A stretch of DNA of 64,000 bases from Prorocentrum cordatum (Eukaryota; Sar; Dinophyceae; Prorocentrales; Prorocentraceae), in the NCBI GenBank assembly GCA_963575745.1, contig CAUYUJ010018714.1, forward strand, positions 133,153-197,152, read 5' to 3'. The notes beneath the pieces were generated by a model. It saw nothing but the letters and a program-made list of their open reading frames with translations, searched no databases and was not told where the DNA came from. The position numbers were made by a program, and so were the translations under genes. Of this stretch, positions 54,718-64,000 are shown in pieces. The first letter of the stretch is position 1. Every line of letters starts with the position of its first letter.

Positions 54718-56262
54718 TTGTGAATATCGCCGTTGTAGGTATCGCCACGGAGCGTATACAGGGTGTACCGAAATGGGGCGGGGACGCATGCGGGCGCAGC
54801 CGTTGGAGCGTTCGGTGGCGCTCCCGGGCCACGAAAGATGTGAGAGGTGTTCCGAGATGGAGCGGGGCTGCCATGCGAACGTCGCCACTGGGGCTTTCGG
54901 TGGAGCTTCGTATAGGTCCACGAAACGCGTGAGCGGGTGTGCCGAAATGGGCGGGGGGGAGAAGCATGTGATCACAGCCACTGAGGCCTTCGGTGGAGTT
55001 CCCCATGGTGCCACGGCGCGGAAGCATGTGGTCACAGCCACTGAGGCCTTCGGTGAAGCTCCCTATGGCGCCACGAAACGCCGTCCTGGGTGACGCGGGG
55101 CGCATGTGGTCACAGCCACTGGGGCCTTCGCTGGAGCTCCCTGTGGGGCCGCGAAACGCCGTCCTGGATGGCGCGGGACACGTGTGGTCACAGCCACTGG
55201 GGCCTTCGGTGGAGCTCCCTACGGAGCCATGCAACGCCGTACTGGGTGGCGCGAGGCGCACGTGGACACAGCCAAATGGGGCCTTCGGTGGAGCTCCCTA
55301 CGGTGCCACGGAGCGCCGTACTGGGTGGCGCGGGACGCGCGTGGTCACAGCCAATGGAGCCTTCTGTGGAGCTCCTTGTGGGGCCACGGAACGCCATTCT
55401 GGGTGGCGCCGGACGCATGCGGTCACAACCACTGGGGCCTTCTGTGGAGCTCCCTATGGCGCCGCGAAACGTCGTACTGGGTAGCGCGGGACGCATGTGG
55501 TCACAGCCACTGGGGCTTTCGGTGGAGCTCCCTATGGGGCCACAAAACGCGCTACCCGGTGGCGCGGGACACGTGTGGTCACAGCCACTGGGGCCTGTGG
55601 TGGAGCTCCCTATGGCGCCGCGAAACGTCGTACTGGGTAGCGCGGGACGCATGTGGTCACAGCCACTAGGGCTTTCGGTGGAGCCCCTCTGGGGCCACAA
55701 AACGCGGTACTCGGTGGCGCGGGACGCATGTGGTCACAGCCACTGGGGCCTGTGGTGGGGTTCCCTATGGAGCCATAAAACGCCGCTCTGGGTGGCGCAG
55801 AACGCATGTGGTCACAGCCACTGGGGCCTTCGGTGGAGCTCCTTATGGGGCATCGAAGCGCAGTACTGGGCGGCACGGGACGCATGTGGTCACAGCCACT
55901 GGGGCCTTCGCTGGAGCTCCCTATGGGGCCACGGAACACTGTACTGGGTGGCTTGGGACGCATTCGGGCACAGCCAGTGGAGCCTTCGGTGGAGCTTCCT
56001 ATGGGGTCACGAAACGCCGTACTGGGGGGCGCGGAACGCATGTGGTCAGAGCCACTGGGGCCTTCGGTGGAGCTCCCCACAGGGCCACGACACGACGTTC
56101 TGGGTGTGCGAGGCGCATTCGGTCACAGCCACTGGGGCCTTTTCTGGAGCTCCCTATAGGGCCACGAAACGCCGTCTTGGGTGGCATGAACGCATGCGGT
56201 CACAGCCACTGGGGCCTTCGCTGGAGCTCCCTGCGGGGCCACGAAACGCTCTGCTGGGTGCG
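54718..56262. repeat. 78-bp minisatellite right of copy 12
   Basis: About nineteen units, more diverse than the preceding blocks. It contains a local duplication of the pair CTATGGCGCCGCGAAACGTC (about 55455 and 55610). Followed by a long GGA tract (56310-56488) and a common block that lacks the pyrimidine tract. Confidence 0.85.
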
Positions 56263-57460
56263 CTGAAATGGTGGACATGCGGAGGGCAGAGGCAAGGATG
56301 GGGGAGGGACGAGGAGGAGGAGGAGGAGGAGGAGGAGGAGGACAAGGAGGAGGAGGAGGAGGAGGAGGAGGAGGAGGAGGAGGAGGAGGAGGAGGAGGAG
56401 GAGGAGGAGGAGGAGGAGGAGGAGGAGGAGGAGGAGGTGGAGGTGGAGGTGGAGGAGGAGGAGGAGGGGGGAAGGAGGGGAAGGAGGAGCGCGGGGCGCT
56501 GTCTCTTCAAAAAGGGGGCCAGACTCTACAGGATGGTTGGGAAACAAGCATAAGAGAAAGCACCAAACTGGATCATAATCCCAAGGAGGTCCAGCCGATT
56601 TCGAGGAGCTGGAAAAGGAGGCGAAGGACACCCAAGAGCTCGCAGACGAGGCACGTCCTCTGGAGGGAGCCGAAGGCGTAGAGGAGACGGCCGCTCCAGT
56701 CTGGACGGCCCCCCCCACCCAATGCAAAGCCGAGCCTGTGGCAGTTCTGACCAATCCCACGAGCCCTCTGGGCGTAGGTGGTTGAGCGCGCTTCCTCACC
56801 CAAAATCCCTTCTTCCCCCTCCCGGCATTGGCACATACTTGTTTCCCGGCCCTCTACCAGGTGTCTGGACAGGAAGGGGGGGGGCTGCGAGAGGCGACCG
56901 TCGGGCGTCCAAGATGGCCCAAAATGGCTCCAAGACGGCGTCAGGTAGCTCAAGATGGCCTCCATGATGGCACAAGATGGCAAAGATGGCTCGAATGGCG
57001 TCCAGCATGCCTCCAAAGGTCCCCGGGACTGCCCCAAAACGGCTCCAATTGGCCGCTTCCCTGATGAGGGCAACTCGCCTGGCGATCGTTCCAGGATGGC
57101 CACCGGGGAGAATCATTACGCACAGCGAGAAGAATTATGCAGAATTCAAGCTGAGGAGAGGATGAGGGCGGACCTCGAGGCAGGCTCGCGAAGCAGGTCG
57201 AAAGCGGGACAAAGCTAGGGCGGGCCGCGCCGAAACCGGGGAGAAGTACGCGAAGCATCAGGAATTACAATAATTTCAACTATTGAAGCTGAGGAGGGGA
57301 TGAGGGCCCTCTCGAAAGGGAGGCATGGGCCCGCCCGGAGGAGGCGGGCCCTGGCCTCCTCTTGTGTTTTCCCCCACCGAATCGCGAGCTGAGGGCATCG
57401 AAGCCCTCCGACCCGGCCAAGCGCTCACCCGGAGGCGCGGCGCCCTGGCGAGCCAAGCGC

Positions 57461-57853
57461 TCACCACTTGCGCTCCCAGCGGGCGCCGCTCTCCCACATG
57501 ACGGTCTGGTTCGGCAGCATCTGGCCCTCTGGGAACGGCGGCTCCACCAGCACCCTGGTGCCGCGCACGACACCCTTCTTCTCGTACATCTCGCCGCTCT
57601 TCTTCTTCAGCTGGAAGGAGATCGAGCACTTGTCCTGCTTCACCTGGAACAGCTCGCCGTGCGCGTCCGAGAACCACTTCTCGCCGCCGAGGTCGGCGCA
57701 GCCGGACTTGGCGATCGCAGCCTCGAGCTCCGCCGCGCGCGTGCGCTCCATCTGCCGCCTGCGGGCGCCCTTGGGGCGATCCTCCTCCGAGTCCAGGGCG
57801 CTGCCCTGCACGAAGGCGAGCGCCATCAGCATCGCCGCCAGCACGCGCGCCAT
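57461..57853 (-). CDS. Array gene copy 13: small secreted protein
   Basis: Intact, with V7A and A17G in the signal peptide and A62S. E44 is retained. Shares all changes with copy 14. A hairpin (57327-57351) lies about 110 bp behind the stop. Its downstream flank includes about 100 bp not seen in the other long units (about 57170-57280). Confidence 0.85.
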   Translation of the reverse strand: MARVLAAMLMALAFVQGSALDSEEDRPKGARRRQMERTRAAELEAAIAKSGCADLGGEKWFSDAHGELFQVKQDKCSISFQLKKKSGEMYEKKGVVRGTRVLVEPPFPEGQMLPNQTVMWESGARWERKW

Positions 57854-58284
57854 CGCTCGGCTGAGTGTACGGCAAAGGGGGTCGTTAACGTAGTAGCGGA
57901 ATGGAGTGGCTGGCAAGCACCTGGGCCAAATTAGCCACGGGCCGCTGGCCGTGTCTTTGCAAGCAAGCTCAGGCCAGAGGACAGGCTGGGAGCAGGGGCA
58001 AGGGAGGCAGCAGCCGGGACGATTTACAGCAGGAGCAAGAGCAGCAGCAGCAGCAGCAGCAGCAGGGAGGATTCACAGCAGGAGCAAGAGCAGTAACAGG
58101 ATGGGCGCGAGGGGAGCCGCAGAGACATCGGCTTGCCTGGTGGTCCAACTCCACTCGGCGTCCGTCCAGTGCCCGGGTCGGACCTGGTTTTCGAGCCGCG
58201 CCCAGCTGAGGCGACTCAGCGGGGGAGGAGGGGGCAAAGAGCCCTGTCCCCCCAAAAAACAATAATTATCCTGGCGAAAGGCCG

Positions 58285-60068
58285 GTGAACATCGCCGTTG
58301 TGGTTATCGCCATCGGTGGATCTCCGTATGGAGCCACGAAGCGTGTACTGGGTGTGCCGAAATGGGGCGGGGACGCTTGCGGGTGCAAACGTTGGAGCGT
58401 TCGGTGGCGCTCCCGGGCCACGAAACGTGCGAGGGGTGTGCCGAGATGGAGCGGGGCCGCCATGCGAACGTCGCCACTAGGGCTTCGGTGAAGTTTTATA
58501 TGGGCCCACGAAACGCGTGAGGGGTGTGTCAACATGGGCGGGGGGGAGACGCATGTGATCACAGCCACTGGGGCCTTCCGTGGAGCTCCCCATAGGGCCA
58601 CGGCGCGGACGCATGTGGTCACAGCCACTGGGGCCTTCGGTGGAGCTCCCTATGGCGCCACGAAGCACCGTAGTGGGTGGCGCGGGGCCCATGTGGTCAA
58701 AGCCATTGGGGCCTTCGGTGGAGCTTCCTCTGGGGCCACGAAGCGCCGTACTGGGTGGCGCGGGATGCATGTGGTCACAGCCACTGGGGCCTTCCCTTCG
58801 CTGGAACTTCCCATAGGCCCACGACAAGCAGTTCTGGGTGGCGCGGGTCGCATGTGGTCGCAGCCACTGGTGCCTTCGGTGGAGCTCCCTATGGGGCCAC
58901 GAAACGCCGTACTGGGTGGCGCTGGACGCATGTGGTCACAGCCACTGGGGCCTTCGGTGGAGCTCCCGATGTGCCACGAAGCGCCGTACTGGGTGGCGCG
59001 GGACGCATGTGGTCGCAGCCACTGGGGCCTTCGCTGGAGCTCCCTGCGGGGCTACGAAACGAAATGCTGGGTAGTGCGGGATACCTATGCCACGCAACGG
59101 CGTACTGGGTGGCGCGGGGCACATGTGGTCACAACCACTGGGGCCTTCGGTGGAGCTCACTATGGAGCCAGTAAACGTCGTACTCGGTGGCGCAGGACGC
59201 ATGTGGTCACAGCCACTGGGGCCTTCGGTGGAGCTTCCTATGGAGCCACTGGGGCCATCGGTGGAGATCCCTATGTGCCACGAAACGCAGTACTGGGTGG
59301 CGCAGGATGCATGCGGTCACAACCACTGGGGCCTGCGCTGGAACTTCACATAGGGCCACGACAGGCAGTTCTGGGTGGCGCGGTTCGCATGTCGTCACAG
59401 CCACTGGGGCCTTCGGTGGAGCTCCCTATGGGGCCACGAAACGCCGTACTAGGTGGCGCTGGACGCATGTGGTCACAGCCACTGGGGCCTTCGGCGGATA
59501 TCCCGATGTGCCACGAAGCGCCGTACTGGGTGGCGCGGGACGCATGTGGTCGCAGCCACTTGGGCCTTCGCTGGAGCTCCCTATGGGGCCACGAAACGCA
59601 ATGCTGGGTAGTGCGGGATACATATGCCACGCAACGCCGTACTCGGTGGCGCGGGGCGCATGTGGTCACAACCACTGGGGCCTTCAGTGGAGATCCCTAT
59701 GGCGCCACGAAGCACCGTAGTGGGTGGCGCGGGGCCCATGTGGTCAAAGCCATTGGGGCCTTCGGTGGAGCCTCTCTCTGGGGCCACAATACGCGGTACT
59801 GGGTTGCGCGGGACACATGTGGTAACAGCCACTGGGGCCTTCGGTGGAGCTCCACATGGGGCCTCGAAGCGCAGTACTGGGCGGCGCTGGACGCATGTGG
59901 TCACAACCACTGGGGCCTTCGATGGAGCTCCCTATGGGTCCACGGAGAGCTGTACTGGGTGGCGCGGGACGCATGTGGTCGCAGCCACTGGTGCCTTCGG
60001 TGGAGCTCCCCATGGGGCCATGAAACGCAATGCTGGGTGGCGCGGGACGCATGTGGTCACAGCCACTG
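58285..60068. repeat. 78-bp minisatellite right of copy 13
   Basis: About twenty-two units. It contains repeated groups of units, for example two occurrences of CCATAGGGCCACGACA or CCATAGGCCCACGACA (about 58810 and 59350). The block ends abruptly at 60068, where GGGACTGCCCCAAGACGGC follows directly, so the GGA tract, common block and pyrimidine tract are missing from this unit. Confidence 0.85.
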
Positions 60069-60372
60069 CCGGGACTGCCCCAAGACGGCTCCGACTGGCC
60101 GCTTCCTTGAAGAGGGCAACTCGCCTGGCGATCGTTTCAGGATGGCCACGGGGGAGAAGTACGCGGACATCAGGAATTACAATAATTTCAACCATTGAAA
60201 TTGAGGAGGGGATGAGGGCCCTCTCGAAAGGGAGCCATGGGCCCGCCCGGAGGAGGCGGGCCCTGGCCTCCTCTTGTGTTTTCCCCCACCGAATCGCGAG
60301 CTGAGGGCATCGAAGCCCTCCGACCCGGCCAAGCGCTCACCCGGAGGCGCGGCGCCCTGGCGAGCCAAGCGC

Positions 60373-60765
60373 TCACCACTTGCGCTCCCAGCGGGCGCCG
60401 CTCTCCCACATGACGGTCTGGTTCGGCAGCATCTGGCCCTCCGGGAACGGCGGCTCCACCAGCACCCTGGTGCCGCGCACGACACCCTTCTTCTCGTACA
60501 TCTCGCCGCTCTTCTTCTTCAGCTGGAAGGAGATCGAGCACTTGTCCTGCTTCACCTGGAACAGCTCGCCGTGCGCGTCCGAGAACCACTTCTCGCCGCC
60601 GAGGTCGGCGCAGCCGGACTTGGCGATCGCAGCCTCGAGCTCCGCCGCGCGCGTGCGCTCCATCTGCCGCCTGCGGGCGCCCTTGGGGCGATCCTCCTCC
60701 GAGTCCAGGGCGCTGCCCTGCACGAAGGCGAGCGCCATCAGCATCGCCGCCAGCACGCGCGCCAT
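60373..60765 (-). CDS. Array gene copy 14: small secreted protein
   Basis: Intact and the same in protein as copy 13. The upstream flank is also nearly identical, including the longer CAG run. Last gene on the right, therefore the 5'-most unit of the array in transcriptional sense. Confidence 0.85.
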   Translation of the reverse strand: MARVLAAMLMALAFVQGSALDSEEDRPKGARRRQMERTRAAELEAAIAKSGCADLGGEKWFSDAHGELFQVKQDKCSISFQLKKKSGEMYEKKGVVRGTRVLVEPPFPEGQMLPNQTVMWESGARWERKW

Positions 60766-61202
60766 CGCTCGGCTGAGTGTACGGCAAAGGGGGTCGTTAA
60801 CGTAGTAGCGGAATGGAGTGGCTGGCAAGCACCTGGGCCAAATTAGCCACGGGCCGCTGGCCGTGTCTTTGCAAGCAAGCTCAGGCCAGAGGACAGGCTG
60901 GGAGCAGGGGCAAGGGAGGCAGCAGCCGGGACGATTTACAGCAGGAGCAAGAGCAGCAGCAGCAGCAGCAGCAGCAGGGAGGATTCACAGCAGGAGCAAG
61001 AGCAGTAACAGGATGGGCGCGAGGGGAGCCGCAGAGACATCGGCTTGCCTGGTGGTCCAACTCCACTCGGCGTCCGTCCAGTGCCCGGGTCGGACCTGGT
61101 TTTCGAGCCGCGCCCAGCTGAGGCGACTCAGCGGGGGAGGAGGGGGCAAAGAGCCCTGTCCCCCCAAAAAACAATAATTATCCTGGCGAAAGGCCGGTGA
61201 AC

Positions 61203-62525
61203 GACATCGCCGTTGTGGTTATCGCCATCGGTGGATCTCCGTATGGAGCCACGAAGCGTGTACGGACGCTTGCGGGCGCAAACGTTGGAGCGTTCGGTGG
61301 TGCTCCCTGGCCACGAACCGTGCGAGGGGTGTGCCGAGATGGAGCGGGGCCGCCATGCGAATGTCGCCACTAGGGCTTCGGTGAAGTTTTATATGGGCCC
61401 ACGAAACGCGTGAGGGGTGTGTCAACATGGGCGGGGGGGAGACGCATGTGATCACAGCCACTGGGGCCTTCCGTGGAGCTCCCCATAGGGCCACGGCGCG
61501 GACGCATGTGGTCACAGCCACTGGGGCCTTCGGTGGAGCTCCCTATGGCGCCACGAAGCGCCGTAGTGGGTGGCGCAGGACGCATGTGGTCACAGCCACT
61601 GGGGCTCCGGTGAAGCTTCCTCTGGGGCCACGAAGCGCCGTACTGGGTGGCGCGGGACGCATGTGGTCACAGCCACTGGGGCCTTCGCTGGAACTTCCCA
61701 TAGGGCCACGACAAGCAGTTCTGGGTGGCGCGGGTCGCATGTGGTCGCAGCCACTGGTGCCTTCGGTGGAGCTCCCTATGGGGCCACGAAACGCCGTACT
61801 GGGTGGCGCTGGACGCATGTGGTCACAGCCACTGGGGCCTTCGGCGGATATCCCGATGTGCCACGAAGCGCCGTACTGGGTGGCGCGGGACGCATGTGGT
61901 CGCAGCCACTGGGGCCTTCGCTGGAGCTCCCTGCGGGGCCACGAAACGCAATGCTGGGTGGTGCGGGATACATATGCCACGCAACGCCGTACTGGGTGGC
62001 GCGGGGCACATGTGGTCACAACCACTGGGGCCTTCGGTGGAGCTCACTATGGAGCCATTAAACGCCGTACTCGGTGGCGCGGGACGCATGTGGTCACAGC
62101 CACTGGGGCCTTCGGTGGAGCTCCCTATGGAGCCACCGGGGCCTTCGGTGGAGATCCCTATTTCATGAAACGCGGTACTGGGTGGCGCGGGACGCATGCG
62201 GTCACAACCACTGGGGCCTTTGCTGGAACTTCCCATAGAGCCGCGAAACGCAGTTCTGGGTGGCGCGGGACGCATGTGGTCGCAGCCACTGGGGCCTTTG
62301 GTGGAGCTCCCTATGGGGCCACGAAACGCCGTACTGGGTGGCGCTGGACGCATGTGGTCACAGCCACTGGGGCCTTCGGCGGATATCCCGATGTGCCACG
62401 AAGCGCCGTACTGGGTGGCGCGGGACGCATGTGGTCGCAGCCACTGGGGCCTTCGCTGAGCTCCCTGCGGGGCTACGAAACGCAATGCTAGGTGGCGCGG
62501 GACACATATGCCACGCAATGCCGTA
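61203..62525. repeat. 78-bp minisatellite right of copy 14, end of the array
   Basis: About sixteen units sharing group structure with the block right of copy 13. The array ends in the middle of a unit at CAATGCCGTACTA, after which unrelated DNA follows. Confidence 0.85.
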
Positions 62526-64000
62526 CTATTGGGCCCGCCGCTTGTGCTACCAGAGCTGTCCCGCCTATTCCTCTTGCCGATAATCCCAACAATTTCCTGG
62601 AAATTATTTCCCGCTAATCCCCCTGGTTCCCGCTAATTCCCCTGGTTCCCCTCTAACCGTTCCCGCTAATTCCCGCTAGTTCCAGCTAATTCCCGCTAGT
62701 TCCCTGTTCCCTAATTCCAGCTAATTCTTACATGGCTGGCCTACAATATTGCAATATTGCACGTAGAACATGATATGAGCATGAGACGTACACTATGATG
62801 CTATGGTGACGGTATGATGGCACGGCACATCGAACGAGTCGAAAGAGCGATACGCGGAGGAAGGATGCAGGTGAGGGGAAGACGACGAGAGGGGACGACG
62901 ACCAGGAAGCGACGGAGGGAACAAGTGGGGAAAAGGAGCCGAACAATGAGGGGAGCAGCAGGAGGGGAGCAGCAAGAGGGGGAGGGAGAGGGGCAGCAGG
63001 AGGGGTTCGCTTGAGCCCGCCGCTTGTGCTACCAGCGGCGGGGTTTGCCTCTGCCCTTCCCCTAAGTTCCCTTTAATGTTTCCCGATAGTTGTCTTCTAA
63101 TTGTATTAGTGTCCCTCTAATTGTCTTGCATTCCCGATAATTGTCTGGTATGTCCGATCATCGGCCATATGGTATACACCATACTCGCGACACAAACGCA
63201 TGGTATCAAGGAGGAAGGAGGAATGAGGAGGCCTCAGACCCTCCCTCACCAGTAACATGCCCACCCTCATCCCTGCCCCCTCCTCGCCTTCCCCCTTCCT
63301 TCCTCATCGTCCTCTTCACTGCTATTCTACTCGAGATGGCTAAGCGGCGGACTTCCCGACACCTCGGGGAGCCTCTCTGCAGGCCTCTGGAGGCCTTCGA
63401 GAGGCGCTTCTCCTCCCCCTGCTGGTCTTCGTGCCGTTCCCTCTTCCCACCTTTCCTCCTTTTTCCTCCTTGGCATTGCTCGGGCGTGTGCGTTTTTGTT
63501 CCTCTTCGAGGACCATCGAGGAGCATCCTTGACCACGTAGCAAACCAAACACGCGCGAAACCGACACATGCACGGGGAATGGACGTCCGAGCGATAGCAA
63601 GCCTCCTGCCCGCGCTGGGCGATAGCAAGCCTCCTGCCGCGAGGGCTGGGCACGGGAATTACCGTCCAGGCACTAGAGGGAAAACATCCCCGGGAGGTCC
63701 CGGGAGGCGGGGCCCCGGGAGGTGGGGGCCTTCCCGCTAATTCGTCCCTGTGTTTTTACAGGGTTTCATTCTCGGGAAATTATCGGGAAGGGTCCCCGGG
63801 AGGTGGGGCCCCGGGAGGTGCCCGGGAGGTCCGTTAATTCTGGACGGTAATCCCCGAACCCCTGGACGGTAATCCCCAGCAATGAAAATCATGCGGGGCG
63901 AGGGGTTGGGAAGCTCGGGTTGCTCTCTTGCAGTTGCGCCTCGCCGAAAGCCTTCCAGAGCCTCCTTCTCCTCCTCCTCCTCCTCCTCCTCCTCCTCCTC
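62526..64000. other. Right flank: short TTCCCGCTAATTCCC-like repeats and simple sequence, no gene
   Basis: At 62600-62730 the motif TTCCCGCTAATTCCC recurs about every 15 bp. Related strings return at 63060-63150 and, as CCGGGAGG, at 63690-63830. CCCGCCGCTTGTGCTACCAG occurs twice (about 62533 and 63017). GATAGCAAGCCTCCTGCC is repeated in tandem near 63593. The window ends in a (TCC)n tract from about 63960. A frame at 63141-63740 has no recognisable motif. Confidence 0.55.

Larger units (their letters stand above)
42361..62525 (-). repeat. Tandem gene array, long-unit (type B) section, 7 units
   Basis: Gene 3' ends lie at 42912, 45375, 48224, 51062, 53915, 57461 and 60373, giving spacings of 2463, 2849, 2838, 2853, 3546 and 2912 bp. 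Right of each gene a full unit runs: ~400-bp upstream flank, 78-bp minisatellite, GGA tract, common block, pyrimidine tract, CAAGATGGC block, 3' flank of the next gene. The upstream flank and the blocks shared with type A are clearly homologous, so type A equals type B minus the three low-complexity parts. The array ends in the minisatellite right of copy 14. Confidence 0.9.

Noticed and set aside
55090-56553. 487-codon ORF ending in a poly-Glu stretch
   Set aside because: Minisatellite followed by the GGA tract; no conserved counterpart in the other units.
56915-56935. Spliced-leader-like AGCCATTTTGG on the minus strand in a spacer
   Set aside because: Part of the degenerate CAAGATGGC repeat, of which many variants occur; the match is short.
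58534-60198. 554-codon plus-strand ORF
   Set aside because: It is only the 78-bp minisatellite read in one of three open frames, with no start context or domain.
63141-63740. 199-codon plus-strand frame in the right flank
   Set aside because: No domain, low-complexity composition, overlapped by equally long minus-strand frames.

Overview
The window looks like nuclear DNA of a GC-rich dinoflagellate. Four things point there: a head-to-tail array of near-identical, apparently intronless genes; Ty1/copia-like polyprotein remnants of the dinoflagellate type; a tyrosine-recombinase retroelement that carries a methyltransferase; and an AG preceded by pyrimidines a few bases before each ATG, as expected for spliced-leader trans-splicing. 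The species cannot be named from the sequence alone.

Backbone. Fourteen copies of one 130-codon gene, all on the minus strand, run from 4.48 to 60.77 kb. Thirteen are open and one (13655-14046) is frameshifted. The product is a small secreted protein with a signal peptide, two cysteines and a Trp-rich C-terminus; I do not recognise its function. Copies 1-7 sit in short units of about 1.53 kb (type A, 4.35-14.35 kb). Copies 8-14 sit in longer units, mostly 2.5-3.5 kb (type B, 42.4-62.5 kb), whose spacers add a 78-bp minisatellite, a GGA tract and a pyrimidine tract.

Interruptions. Copies 7 and 8 are separated by 28.9 kb, but the pieces read as one type-B spacer broken twice. First, a 17.2-kb segment (16179-33400) with imperfect terminal inverted repeats and a GTAC target duplication interrupts a 78-bp repeat unit. 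It contains a truncated helicase/zinc-ribbon gene with a 537-bp tandem duplication, arrays of 42-bp and ~66-bp repeats, and a decayed copia element (gag to integrase) between degenerate direct repeats. Second, a 6.7-kb PAT/Ngaro-type retroelement (35504-42192) with split direct repeats, gag, RT-RNase H, tyrosine recombinase and a C5-methyltransferase-like gene sits inside the pyrimidine tract of the same spacer.

Edges. The left 4.3 kb holds a decayed copia gag with a readable CCHC knuckle, a MITE-like element and simple repeats. The right 1.5 kb holds low-complexity and short repeated DNA with no recognised gene.

The only gene family likely to serve the host is the 14-copy array. Everything else is mobile or repetitive DNA that has entered or expanded in its spacers. 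No tRNA, rRNA or CRISPR array was seen.
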